NCBI GenBank assembly: GCA_050012355.1
Contig: JBEKHI010000113.1
Span: 1 to 24,056 of the forward strand
Direction: 5' to 3'
DNA length: 24,056 bases
Source: JBEKHI01 sp050012355
GTDB taxonomy: Bacteria; Actinomycetota; Actinomycetes; Streptosporangiales; Streptosporangiaceae
Shown piece by piece: positions 8,524 through 16,146 of the stretch (positions within the stretch are counted from its first letter, which is position 1; each line of letters opens with the position of its first letter). A program made the position numbers and the translations under genes. The notes beneath the pieces were generated by a model. It was not told the DNA's origin, made no database searches, and worked only from the letters and a program-made list of their open reading frames with translations.

Positions 8524-8567
8524 TGCCAGCGTTCTGCCAGCGTTTCCCCAGTATTTCGCCAGCGGTC
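8524..8567 (+). promoter_or_regulatory. Four tandem 11-bp direct repeats, probable response-regulator operator
   Basis: TGCCAGCGTTC, TGCCAGCGTTT, CCCCAGTATTT and CGCCAGCGGTC follow each other without gaps at 8524, 8535, 8546 and 8557. Two copies are nearly identical, the third is diverged. An 11-bp period puts each copy on the same DNA face, as in operators of OmpR/PhoP-family winged-helix regulators in Streptomyces (PhoP boxes are 11-bp direct repeats). The array lies between the divergent beta-helix gene (8461) and the glycosylase gene (8710), closer to the former. Confidence 0.55.
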
Positions 8568-8709
8568 CCGCGTCCGCTGCTCGGATAGGGCCGGTCCGCG
8601 GACGAGCAGCGTGCTGCCGGGCGGAGTTATGCTGCGGCGTTATCCTAACTGCCGCGGCATATCGGAGCGTCACCGTCCGGTTTCGCACACCAGCAACAGG
8701 AGAAGTTAG

Positions 8710-9519
8710 ATGCCTGAACTTCCAGAGGTGGAATCAGCCCGGGCGGTGATCGAGCGCCACGGGCTCCGGCGGCGCATCGTGGACGTCGATGACTCGGACA
8801 CTTTTGTATGCCGTCCTCATGCTCCGGGGGAAATCCGTCACGCGCTGCTGGGGAGTGAACTCATCACGGCGATGCGACAGGGAAAGAGCATGTGGTGCCT
8901 TTCGTCGGACGGGGTCACGCTGGGCATTCACCTCGGCATGTCGGGCAAGATCGTAATCGCTGACGCCGACGGGACCGAGATCGACGGTGGCGACTACTGG
9001 GAACGCGGCCGCAAGCCGGGAGACTATCGCTGGGCTCGATTCACCTTGATCTTCGACGACGGCGGCCGGCTCATGCTGGTCGATCCGCGGCGTCTAGGCC
9101 GTATCAGGCTCAACCCGCCCGTCGAGCAGCTAGGCCCCGATGCGCAGCGGATCACGCCGGCTCAGTTCCGGGCGGCACTAGAAAGCAGCACGGCGCCCGT
9201 CAAGGCACGGCTCATGGACCAGCACAAGATCGCGGGCATCGGCAACCTGCTAGCCGATGAAATCCTGTGGCGCGCCCGGATCCACCCGGCGCGGGTCGCC
9301 AGCAGCCTCACCTCGCAAGAGCAGAGCCGACTGCTGAGAGCCAGCCGCGACGCGATCAGGGAAGCCCTGCGCGACGGCGGCGTGCATGCGCTGACGATCA
9401 TTCCGTACCGGCGTAGAGGGCGTGCTTGTCCACGCGATCACGCGCCAATGACTACCGGCAAGATCGACGGGCGTACAACCTGGTGGTGTTCGGCCGAGCA
9501 ACTGCTGATGCCGGGCTGA
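8710..9519 (+). CDS. Fpg/Nei-family DNA glycosylase with degenerate zinc finger
   Basis: 269 aa, family-typical length; base-excision repair enzyme that removes oxidised bases and nicks the abasic site. It starts MPELPEVESAR, so after Met removal Pro is the N-terminal nucleophile and Glu3 follows. Lys59 in RQGKSMW matches the conserved catalytic-domain lysine, and the H2TH DNA-binding region reads DQHKIAGIGNLLADEILWRA (about 170-190). The C-terminal zinc finger is altered: C240-x2-D243 and C260-x2-E263 replace the usual two CxxC pairs, although the intercalating arginine (GRTTWWC, Arg255) remains. AGGAGAAG ends six bases before ATG 8710, a strong ribosome site that fixes the start. It is monocistronic and convergent with the anti-sigma-like gene. 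Whether it prefers 8-oxoguanine or oxidised pyrimidines cannot be told. Confidence 0.9.
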   Translation: MPELPEVESARAVIERHGLRRRIVDVDDSDTFVCRPHAPGEIRHALLGSELITAMRQGKSMWCLSSDGVTLGIHLGMSGKIVIADADGTEIDGGDYWERGRKPGDYRWARFTLIFDDGGRLMLVDPRRLGRIRLNPPVEQLGPDAQRITPAQFRAALESSTAPVKARLMDQHKIAGIGNLLADEILWRARIHPARVASSLTSQEQSRLLRASRDAIREALRDGGVHALTIIPYRRRGRACPRDHAPMTTGKIDGRTTWWCSAEQLLMPG

Positions 9520-9543
9520 GCCCAGCGATTCGTCCCCCGGGAC
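9512..9543. terminator. Small palindromes between convergent genes, possible bidirectional terminator
   Basis: GGGCT-G-AGCCC overlaps the glycosylase stop and GTCCC-CC-GGGAC (9532-9543) abuts the neighbour's stop at 9544-9546. Both are short and lack a U tract, so terminator activity is plausible only by position in the 24-base gap. Confidence 0.3.
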
Positions 9544-10464
9544 TCACCGGGGCGGCGCGACCTGCTTGAAGCCGGCCGGGATGTGGACCTGGTTCACCAT
9601 GTTGACCAGCGACGCCGTGGGTGGCAGCCACGTCAAGTTACCGATGAGCTTCATGTCCTGCTCCGGGCCGCTCTGGTTGGCGTAGTAGTCCACGATGACT
9701 CGCACCGGCAGGAAGGTCTGCGAGTCGACCCACAGCTCCCGGTAACCCTTCACCCACGGACCCCGCAACCCGATGGTGTCCTGCCCGTTGATGCTCTGAT
9801 GGCCGACGATCGCGAGCTTGCCCGAGTCGAGCCACGTCTTGATCTCGGCCGGAGTCATGACGGGGCTACTGTCGTTGACCGACGATCCCTGGGGCAGGGC
9901 GGCGGCCAAACGCAGGGAGATGGCGAACCAGGTACGGGTGGAGTAGTCGGCTACGACTTGGTGCGCGGTGAGGACCCCGTTCACGGAGGAGGTGCTCAGC
10001 CAGTTGAGCGACTTGCCGGTGGTGCTGTTGGTCAGGATCTCGAATTCGTTTCCGGTGCGCGAATCTGTCCAGTTCGTGCCAGAGACATTTACGGGTGCGG
10101 TCTGGACCTGGTCGTCGCGGATGATGTCATTTTTCACGTTGGCGAGCGCCGCCTCGACCCGTTCGGCCACGTAGGCCACCGTTTCTGTGCGCACGGTCGG
10201 GGCGGCGGTGGCGCTCCGGCTAGGCGCCGCGCTAGCCGCGGCGCCGACCGTGGCGTGATTGCCGGAGAAGCCGTGAACACCGAAGGACACGCCACCAGCG
10301 GCAAGGACCACCGCTCCGGCCGCGGTCGTGCCGCGCCGCATGAGGCTACGGCGGTGCCATTGCCGGGCACGCTGTTTGATCTTCGCGAGGTCGGGCGTGA
10401 AGGGCTTACCGGACGCGAGCTGGCGCAGGTCGTGACTGAGCTGCGTCTCCTGTGGGGAGTTCAT
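9544..10464 (-). CDS. Membrane-anchored CU044_5270-like protein, partner (anti-sigma-like) of the SigE-family sigma factor
   Basis: 306 aa. The cytoplasmic N-terminus (about 1-44) is charged with LRQLASGKPFTPDLAKIKQR, then one transmembrane helix (45-64, TTAAGAVVLAAGGVSFGV), an Ala/Ser/Thr linker and an extracytoplasmic domain. This domain has VAERVEAALANVKNDIIRD and ends YRELWVDSQTFLPVRVIVDY, a pattern I associate with the CU044_5270 family that accompanies SigE-type ECF sigma factors in actinomycetes. The ATG at 10464 overlaps the sigma stop codon by four bases (ATGA), so the two are translationally coupled. It may sequester the sigma factor or sense an envelope signal. No zinc-binding HxxxCxxC motif is seen, so it is not a classical ZAS anti-sigma factor. 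Direct anti-sigma activity is inference from context. Confidence 0.75.
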   Translation of the reverse strand: MNSPQETQLSHDLRQLASGKPFTPDLAKIKQRARQWHRRSLMRRGTTAAGAVVLAAGGVSFGVHGFSGNHATVGAAASAAPSRSATAAPTVRTETVAYVAERVEAALANVKNDIIRDDQVQTAPVNVSGTNWTDSRTGNEFEILTNSTTGKSLNWLSTSSVNGVLTAHQVVADYSTRTWFAISLRLAAALPQGSSVNDSSPVMTPAEIKTWLDSGKLAIVGHQSINGQDTIGLRGPWVKGYRELWVDSQTFLPVRVIVDYYANQSGPEQDMKLIGNLTWLPPTASLVNMVNQVHIPAGFKQVAPPR

Positions 10465-10991
10465 AGCGTGGATTCCGTTCTATCCAGATAGTTTCTCAGG
10501 GTGCCAAGTGCCCGGGCGCTCTGACTCTTCACGGTGCCTTCGCTGCAGCCGAGCACGGCAGCGGTCTCGCGCTCGCTCATCCCCTCCAGGTAACGAAGGA
10601 TGATCGTGGCGCGCTGCCGCAGCGGCAGGGTCCGCAGCGCTTGCAGCAGCCCTGCCCGTCGGGCTACGTCGTCGGCCGCGTCGGGCGTAACTGGCTCGGC
10701 CCCCTCGGGAAATCGGGAGACAGCCGCTGTACGCTCACGCCGGCGCCATCGGCCGCGCATCTCGTTCAGCAGAATGCGCCGGACATAGGCGTCTGGGCTG
10801 TCCGCCTGCCGGACGCGGGGCCAGTGCTGGTAGGCCTTGGCGAGCGTGTCCTGCACGAGATCGTGGGCAAGATGCCAGTCACCGCACAGGAGATAAGCGC
10901 TTTGATGCAGCAGCGAGGCGCGGGTCCGCATGAACTCGCCGAACTCCTCGTCTCGGCTGTTCAACGCGTTCTCTGCCCGTCTCATGACCAA
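10461..10991 (-). CDS. SigE-family ECF RNA polymerase sigma factor
   Basis: 176 aa, typical for the group. Region 2 spans about 18-86 (YLLCGDWHLAHDLVQDTLAK, DAYVRRILLNEMRGRWRRR) and region 4 about 118-168 (LRTLPLRQRATIILRYLEGM, ERETAAVLGCSEGTVKSQSA helix-turn-helix). It directs RNA polymerase to a small set of promoters. Start choice: TTG 10991 lies seven bases after GGAAG, while the in-frame ATG 10985 lies 13 bases after it, so TTG is slightly favoured. The ribosome site sits in a small hairpin (11000-11014). The downstream membrane protein overlaps by four bases and probably controls it. Confidence 0.9.
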   Translation of the reverse strand: MVMRRAENALNSRDEEFGEFMRTRASLLHQSAYLLCGDWHLAHDLVQDTLAKAYQHWPRVRQADSPDAYVRRILLNEMRGRWRRRERTAAVSRFPEGAEPVTPDAADDVARRAGLLQALRTLPLRQRATIILRYLEGMSERETAAVLGCSEGTVKSQSARALGTLRNYLDRTESTL

Positions 10992-10999
10992 CTAGATGC

Positions 11000-11014
11000 T
11001 TCCGCTCCGCGGAA
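11000..11014 (-). promoter_or_regulatory. Hairpin enclosing the sigma gene's ribosome-binding site
   Basis: TTCCGC-TCC-GCGGAA is a perfect 6-bp stem with a 3-base loop. In the leftward transcript it ends in the GCGGAAG used as Shine-Dalgarno for the sigma start at 10991/10985, so it could restrain translation. Another short hairpin by chance is possible in GC-rich DNA. Confidence 0.3.
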
Positions 11015-11125
11015 AGTTGTCGGGATCCTCTAACGATTTTCTGCCTGCTCGAGCGCGCTGGGCGCATGCGACCCGAGCACCACCGCAAACGGATCGCCGA
11101 ACTCGCTGCCCGCTTCGGTGGCTGA

Positions 11126-12358
11126 CTATCCCAGCTGGTCGCGGCGGCGTGTGAGGTAGGCGGTCTCGGCGGTGTTGCCCGCCAGCTCGATGGCTTTGTC
11201 ATACGCCGCGCGGGACTCCTGGCCGCGGCCCAGGCGGCGGAGCAGATCGGCGCGGGCCGCGTGGTAGGCGTGATAACCGGCCAGCGTGTCCTCAAGGCGG
11301 TCAACGGCTGCCAGCGCCACTTCCGGGCCGTCGAGCTCGGCGACCGCGATGGCCCGGTTGAGGGCGATGACCGGTGACGGATCGAGGCGGACCAGCTGGT
11401 CGTAGAGCGCGAGGATCTGCGGCCAGTCGGTGTCGCGTATGTCGCGGGCGGAGGTATGCACAGCGTTGATCGCGGCGAGGATCTGGTAGCGCCCCGGAGC
11501 CACCCCAGCGGCCAGGCGCTCGCGCACCAACTGGTGCCCCTCGGCGATCAGCGCCGCGTCCCAGGCCCCGCGGTCCTGCTCGCCGAGGGTGATCAGTTCG
11601 CCGTTGGCCGAGACCCGGGCAGTGCGGCGGGACTCGATCAGCAGCATCAGCGCCAGCAGCCCGGCCACCTCACCGTCGTCCGGCCGGAGGTCACGGATCA
11701 GGCGGGTGAGCCGGATCGCCTCGCCGGTCAGGTCCTGACGGACGGGATCGGTGCCGGGGCCGGTCGCCAGGTAGCCCTCGTTGAAGATCAGGAACAGGAC
11801 AGCGAGCACGCCGGTGACGCGGGCCGGGAGATCCTCCTGGGACGGCACCCGGTACGGGATGCGAGCCGCCTTGATCTTGGCTTTGGCGCGGGTGATCCGC
11901 TGCCCCATGGCGGCCTCCTGCACCAGAAAAGCACGCGCGATCTCGGGCATGGTCAGGCCGCCGACCATCCGCAGCGTCAGCGCCATCCGGGTCTCCATCG
12001 CCAGCGCCGGGTGGCAGCAGGTGAAGATCAGGCGGAGCCGCTCGTCCTCGATGGCGCCGGGAGGCCCGGCCGGGTCGTCGTCATACAACAGCTGAGCCTC
12101 CTGCTGCTTGCTGCCGCGCTTGGTCTCGCGCCGGATCCGGTCGATGGCCTTGCGGGTGGCGGTGATGGTCAGCCACGCACCGGGATTCGGGGGTACGCCG
12201 TCGGCCGGCCACCGCTCGACAGCGGCCGCGAACGCCTCGGCAGTCGCTTCCTCGGCGATGTCGAGGTCACCGAAACGCCTGGTCAGGGAGGCGACCACCC
12301 GCGCCCACTCTTCGTGGTGGGCCTGGGTGACGGCCTCCCGGACGTCGATCAGGCTCAC
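11126..12358 (-). CDS. ECF42-type RNA polymerase sigma factor with C-terminal TPR-like extension
   Basis: 410 aa from GTG 12358, far longer than a plain ECF factor. Region 2 is about 10-82 (RRFGDLDIAEEATAEAFAAA, ITATRKAIDRIRRE) and region 4 about 108-165 (LIFTCCHPALAMETRMALTL, TMPEIARAFLVQEAAMGQRI). The DUF6596-like block follows at about 180-280 (VTGVLAVLFLIFNEGYLATG), then TPR-type helices to the end (QILALYDQLVRLDPSPVIAL, GYHAYHAARADLLRRLGRGQ). This order is characteristic of the ECF42 group, in which the C-terminal extension replaces a separate anti-sigma factor. Its GTG overlaps the stop of the upstream DGPF gene by four bases (GTGA), giving tight coupling. Targets probably include its own operon. 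Confidence 0.92.
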   Translation of the reverse strand: MSLIDVREAVTQAHHEEWARVVASLTRRFGDLDIAEEATAEAFAAAVERWPADGVPPNPGAWLTITATRKAIDRIRRETKRGSKQQEAQLLYDDDPAGPPGAIEDERLRLIFTCCHPALAMETRMALTLRMVGGLTMPEIARAFLVQEAAMGQRITRAKAKIKAARIPYRVPSQEDLPARVTGVLAVLFLIFNEGYLATGPGTDPVRQDLTGEAIRLTRLIRDLRPDDGEVAGLLALMLLIESRRTARVSANGELITLGEQDRGAWDAALIAEGHQLVRERLAAGVAPGRYQILAAINAVHTSARDIRDTDWPQILALYDQLVRLDPSPVIALNRAIAVAELDGPEVALAAVDRLEDTLAGYHAYHAARADLLRRLGRGQESRAAYDKAIELAGNTAETAYLTRRRDQLG

Positions 12359-12678
12359 AGGAACGGCCGCACCTCGAGCTTGCGGTTGCAGGCCTTCGAC
12401 CCCTCGGTGGCGAGCCTGAGCGCGACGTCGAGATCGGCGGCCTCCAGGATCCACAAGCCGGCGAGATGCTCCTTCGACTCCAGGAAGGGCCCGTCGGTGA
12501 CCAATGCCTGCCCGCCCCGGTTGTCGATCACAGTGGCCGAGCTGGCCGCCGCGAGGCCACCAGCGAAGACCCAGTGCCCCTGGGCCTGGAGCCCTTCGTT
12601 GAACACGTGAATGGCCGCCATCTCCTCCGGAGTGGCGAGGCTGGCCGTGTCATTGATCACGGAAACCAGGTACTGCAT
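12355..12678 (-). CDS. DGPF (YCII-related) domain protein, ECF42 partner
   Basis: 107-aa ferredoxin-fold-like cytoplasmic protein with the defining TDGPF motif at 61-65 and GLWILEAADLDVALRLA after it. DGPF genes are the standard companions and targets of ECF42 sigma factors; their biochemical role is not settled. AGGAG lies nine bases before ATG 12678 (MQYLVSVINDT) but directly touches the upstream ATG 12687, so 12678 is chosen. First gene of a two-gene operon with the sigma factor, overlapping it by four bases. Confidence 0.88.
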   Translation of the reverse strand: MQYLVSVINDTASLATPEEMAAIHVFNEGLQAQGHWVFAGGLAAASSATVIDNRGGQALVTDGPFLESKEHLAGLWILEAADLDVALRLATEGSKACNRKLEVRPFL

Positions 12679-12731
12679 CCCGATCATCTCCTGTGCTCTG
12701 GGGACGCCCCCGCGGGCGGCCGCTCACCCCT

Positions 12732-12760
12732 GCTACGAACGCCCCTGCCCCGATCCGACA
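12732..12760 (-). promoter_or_regulatory. Candidate ECF42-type promoter
   Basis: In the leftward direction TGTCGG (12755-12760) is followed after 17 bases by CGTAGC (12732-12737), 54 bases before the DGPF ATG. ECF42 factors are reported to use TGTCGA at -35 and a CGA/TC-type -10, so this fits an autoregulated promoter with one -35 mismatch. Located by eye only. Confidence 0.45.
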
Positions 12761-12818
12761 CCACCACCCGGACTTCTTTTGATACGGCCCCGTAACCGTC
12801 GGTATGGCGCCGATACCC

Positions 12819-13427
12819 TCACAACGCGCGGCCAGCCGCCAGAGCGGGCGCGATCCATCGATTCAGCCAGCCGCGCAGCTCGTCATCGTCGGGCTCATCG
12901 CTTCCAGGGTGCTGCAGCAACGAGGTGAAGGTTCGCATGATCATCTCCGCGAGGCCGTCGAGCTCATCCTCGCCCACTCCCGCGCTCGCCCAGTCGACCG
13001 GGAAGCGACGCAGCACCTGCGAGCCGTAGCGAAGGGCATCGCGGGCGGTCACTCCGCGCCCGAATGCGGCGGAGTCGCCGGCCTGGAGGAGCAGGCTCAT
13101 CTGCGGATCGGTGGGTATGGTGCGGACGCAGTAGATGATGCCCTCTACGACTGCTTCACTCGGACTCGCTACGCCTTCGAGGTGTTCGAGCATCCGGTCG
13201 ACGAAGGACTCAGCCCCCTGGGCGGCCACCTCGCTGATGATGTCGCTGACCCGTGCGAAGTGGCGGTAGACCGTCTGCCGGGTGACGCCGAGCTCGTTCG
13301 CTACGTCAGAAAGAGTCGTCTTGGCGACTCCGTACTGGTCGATGCAGCGTGCCGTCGCGTCGACGATGCGCTGGCGGGCCTCAGTGGCAGATGCGGGTGG
13401 CCGGCCTCCCCAGCCGTGGTGCGCCAT
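12819..13427 (-). CDS. TetR/AcrR-family transcriptional repressor
   Basis: 202 aa from ATG 13427. The N-terminal DNA-binding domain reads ARQRIVDATARCIDQYGVAK then TTLSDVANELGVTRQTVYRH (about 38-57 helix-turn-helix). The rest is an all-helical ligand/dimer domain of unknown effector, with an acidic GSDEPDDDELRGW near the end. It starts five bases after the stop of the membrane-protein gene and is the last gene of the FAD-oxidoreductase operon. The likely operator is the palindrome at 16099-16119, which overlaps the operon -10, implying autorepression. Confidence 0.92.
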   Translation of the reverse strand: MAHHGWGGRPPASATEARQRIVDATARCIDQYGVAKTTLSDVANELGVTRQTVYRHFARVSDIISEVAAQGAESFVDRMLEHLEGVASPSEAVVEGIIYCVRTIPTDPQMSLLLQAGDSAAFGRGVTARDALRYGSQVLRRFPVDWASAGVGEDELDGLAEMIMRTFTSLLQHPGSDEPDDDELRGWLNRWIAPALAAGRAL

Positions 13428-13432
13428 GGGAG

Positions 13433-14569
13433 CTATGTTCCCACAGCCTCGGCGGTCGGCCGTGGTCTCGTGGCTCGCAGCGCCAGCGTGATGAATCCCG
13501 ACGAGACAACGACGCACGCGATGACGTACCACCAGCTGCCGATCGGTGTGCCGTCCTTGGTGATGCCGCCGATAGCACCCAGGAAGGCTGGCAGAGCGAC
13601 CAGCCACAGTGCGACAAGTACGACTAGGTAGGCCGCCGGGTAGGTGCGAACGAACATCGGCGAGGTCGTTGCCGTGGCCTCGTCCTGGTTACGAACCGCC
13701 CGCGCCGCGTCGAAAAGGAGGTAAAGACCGACGATCCAGATGAGCGCGAGTTCCACGCCGAGTATCGTCCGCCGGACGTCGATGTCCGACCCGTTCTCCA
13801 CGAACAGGCCGCTCGGGACGCTCACGATCATCATCGCCAGCGGTGTCAGGGCCCCGGCGACGAAGGTGCGCCATGCGATCTGCCGGCCCCGCAGAGTTCC
13901 GCGACTGCCGCGGGCGCCGACCAGACGGACGACGAGATAGGTCATCGCGCCGAAGGAGACCGACGCGAATAGCACCATGCTGTTCATCGGGACTGACGCG
14001 AACATCGGCTGGTTGACCACCTTGTTGGCCGGGTTCCACGCCCACCACTTCAGTTGCGGGCCAAGCTGATCGAAGATCTCGTAGAAGACCTGGCAGGCGA
14101 AGGCCACTGCCAGCGAACCCGCCAGGATGCCCCGACGTTCGAAAACCCGGAGGGTCCGCGCGAGTTCGTAGGCGAGCTGCGAGATCGCCGGGTAGAACGC
14201 GACGATGTACAGCGGTAGCCGATCGAACATGAACTGCACCGTGAACACGTTGTGCATGAATATGAACCCGACGTATTTCTCCAGGCCGAACCACTCCGGG
14301 AAGTACAACGGCGGCTCGGTCACCATCAGGTAGACGACCGAGGCGAACCACAAGGAGATGTTCACCGGGTCGCCGTCGCGGCGCCAGCGGCGCCAGGCAT
14401 GCACGAAGGCGAACACGGCACCGGCGATGATCAGGAGTTCGAGGACCGGCATCGTGCCGTTCTCCAGGTGGAACGGGTTACGGAAGGTGACTACCGGGTT
14501 GGCGCCGCGGCACGAAAAGCCCAGCCTCTCGGCGATACGCTCGGCGGCCGAGTCGCAGGTGTGGTCCAT
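13433..14569 (-). CDS. Polytopic membrane protein of unknown function
   Basis: 378 aa. After about 40 soluble residues come eight or nine hydrophobic helices, for example LELLIIAGAVFAFVHAW, LPLYIVAFYPAISQLAYEL, ILAGSLAVAFACQVFYEIF, SMVLFASVSFGAMTYLVV, ALTPLAMMIVSVPSGLFV, GVELALIWIVGLYLLFDAA and YLVVLVALWLVALPAFLG. Aromatic-rich stretches (TEPPLYFPEWFG, LKWWAWNP, FIFMHNVF) at membrane edges suggest a lipid or isoprenoid-like substrate, but I do not recognise the family. ATG 14569 follows the oxidoreductase stop after 18 bases with GGGGA at good spacing. Co-transcription with an FAD-dependent oxidoreductase and a TetR repressor suggests a lipid/terpenoid-modifying or detoxifying pathway. This is inference. 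Confidence 0.85.
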   Translation of the reverse strand: MDHTCDSAAERIAERLGFSCRGANPVVTFRNPFHLENGTMPVLELLIIAGAVFAFVHAWRRWRRDGDPVNISLWFASVVYLMVTEPPLYFPEWFGLEKYVGFIFMHNVFTVQFMFDRLPLYIVAFYPAISQLAYELARTLRVFERRGILAGSLAVAFACQVFYEIFDQLGPQLKWWAWNPANKVVNQPMFASVPMNSMVLFASVSFGAMTYLVVRLVGARGSRGTLRGRQIAWRTFVAGALTPLAMMIVSVPSGLFVENGSDIDVRRTILGVELALIWIVGLYLLFDAARAVRNQDEATATTSPMFVRTYPAAYLVVLVALWLVALPAFLGAIGGITKDGTPIGSWWYVIACVVVSSGFITLALRATRPRPTAEAVGT

Positions 14570-14587
14570 CGTCGTCCCCGTCCAGGC

Positions 14588-16084
14588 TCAGTCGCCGGTG
14601 AGGTTGCCCTCGTGAACAGCCCCGTAACTCGTGTAGTCGGTGCTGGGCGGATCCTGGCTCTGGTCGAAGCCAGCAGGGATAACTGTGCGACCGAGCCGCT
14701 GGCGGACCTTGTAGCGCACGATCCCGAACCAGAACCGCGGGTCGGTGGCCATCTCCTTCATCGACCTGTCCAGGTTGAACACCTGGGCGAAGGTCTGCTC
14801 CACGTAATCGTCCTCGCGACTCGCGGCGTTGATCGCGTTGAACACCGGCCAGCTCAGCTTGGCGGCTAGCCTGCGGCGCCAGGGCGCGACAACCTCGGTA
14901 CCGGTAGCGAAGTCGTAGGCCTGGTCCCTGGCCATGGCAAGCATCCACGGGACGTTGAGTGATGACTTCTGACGGGTGAGGAAATCGCGGAAGAACGTCT
15001 CATCGAGTACGTTCCTGCTGGCCAGCAGCTCGGCGAGGATGAGCACCGACCGGGCCGCCGAGCTCATTCCCTGCGCGTAGAAGGGGTTGAACGCGCAGAT
15101 GGCGTCACCGATGGAGACCAAGCCGACTGGTGGCGGATCGATCTGGTCGTAACGACGCCACTTGTTACTGGTCGACCGCGTCAGGTGCACCTCGGATGTC
15201 GGCGTGCACGCGCGGGTCGCCTCGCCGAACGTGGCCGCCCGGACCCGGTCGGCCGCCGCCTCGAAATCGTCAACCTGACGCGGCATTTCGATCCCCCACG
15301 AGCCCATGCACACGATGACCCGCTCGCCGTCGATCGGGAAGAAGTTGCTGAGGAAGTCGTGCTCGACTGGGTGGCTGCCGTTGTGCTGCGTCGGAGTGAT
15401 GACCAGGTGCTTCCACCACCACGTACCGGGCCGCCGGTCGGCCGGCGGCAGGTCGTACCACCGCGAGATGTAGGTGACCTTCGCATCGAGGGTCTTCTCG
15501 GGCGGCGCGGCCCAGCCAGCCGCGTGCAGCCAGCCGGCCACCTGCGAACCACGCCCGAGGGCATCAACCACCAGGTCGGCCTTGAGCGTGAGGTCATGCC
15601 GGTCCGCATCGCGGAAGGTCACCCCGGTCACCCTGCTCCCGGCTGCCGGATCGCCGGTGGTCTGCAGCCCGGTTATCGTGTGTGCCTCCCGGATCTGGAT
15701 GGGCTGTATCTCGCGCACCATGTCGCGTAGGACCCGCTCGATGAGCACCCGGGAGCTGTAGATCATTGTCATCGAGCCTCGCTTGCGCGCCGCCCAGCCG
15801 TCGTTGTCGCAGTACGCCGCGTCCATCGATGGCATCAGCAGCCGGCCACCGGCCGCGATTAGCGCCTCCTCGAAACCGGGAAAGATCTGACCAATCGCCC
15901 GGCGTCCAGAGTTGAGCAGGAAGTGCGGATGCTTGCTCTGCGGAACCCCGCGCCGATGCTCAGCACCCGGTGGCAGTTGGTCGCGCTCCAGCACGATCAC
16001 CTCGTCGAAGTGACGCGCGAGCACTCCCGCGGCACACAGCCCCGCGACACTGCCGCCCAGCACGACCGCGATCTTGCCCCGCAT
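14588..16084 (-). CDS. FAD-dependent oxidoreductase/monooxygenase (p-hydroxybenzoate-hydroxylase fold)
   Basis: 498 aa. The N-terminal Rossmann strand-turn-helix is IAVVLGGSVAGLCAAGVLAR with the acidic ribose ligand at about E33 (VIVLERD). DG-type DLVVDALGRGSQVAGWL follows near 170, and the second FAD motif VGLVSIGDAICAFNPFYAQG near 320-340 is the GD/P signature of this class. HFLLNSGRRAIGQIFPGFEE resembles an active-site loop of flavin monooxygenases. Substrate is unknown. First gene of the operon; ATG 16084 follows AGGTGG at good spacing. The promoter and operator lie immediately upstream. Confidence 0.88.
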   Translation of the reverse strand: MRGKIAVVLGGSVAGLCAAGVLARHFDEVIVLERDQLPPGAEHRRGVPQSKHPHFLLNSGRRAIGQIFPGFEEALIAAGGRLLMPSMDAAYCDNDGWAARKRGSMTMIYSSRVLIERVLRDMVREIQPIQIREAHTITGLQTTGDPAAGSRVTGVTFRDADRHDLTLKADLVVDALGRGSQVAGWLHAAGWAAPPEKTLDAKVTYISRWYDLPPADRRPGTWWWKHLVITPTQHNGSHPVEHDFLSNFFPIDGERVIVCMGSWGIEMPRQVDDFEAAADRVRAATFGEATRACTPTSEVHLTRSTSNKWRRYDQIDPPPVGLVSIGDAICAFNPFYAQGMSSAARSVLILAELLASRNVLDETFFRDFLTRQKSSLNVPWMLAMARDQAYDFATGTEVVAPWRRRLAAKLSWPVFNAINAASREDDYVEQTFAQVFNLDRSMKEMATDPRFWFGIVRYKVRQRLGRTVIPAGFDQSQDPPSTDYTSYGAVHEGNLTGD

Positions 16085-16098
16085 TCGGTAACCACCTA

Positions 16099-16127
16099 TT
16101 CATACGGATTATGTATGAACGTATGAT
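16099..16127. promoter_or_regulatory. TetR-type operator: palindrome plus extra half-site
   Basis: TTCATAC (16099-16105) and GTATGAA (16113-16119) are perfect 7-bp arms around seven bases. A third half-site, GTATGAT, follows one base later at 16121-16127. The block sits 15 bases before the oxidoreductase start and covers the -10 box, a classical repression geometry. The TetR protein of this operon is the obvious candidate binder. Confidence 0.7.
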
Positions 16128-16146
16128 TAGAGTGCGGGCGTGTCAA
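16118..16146 (-). promoter_or_regulatory. Sigma70/HrdB-type promoter of the oxidoreductase operon
   Basis: Reading leftward, TTGACA (16141-16146) is followed after 17 bases by TACGTT (16118-16123). The -35 is consensus and the spacing ideal. The -10 overlaps the palindromic operator, 34 bases upstream of ATG 16084. Confidence 0.65.

Noticed and set aside
11066..11125. 19-codon forward ORF (MRPEHHRKRIAELAARFGG)
   Set aside because: Helix-like composition is suggestive but there is no ribosome site and it is too short to support; it may be a remnant.
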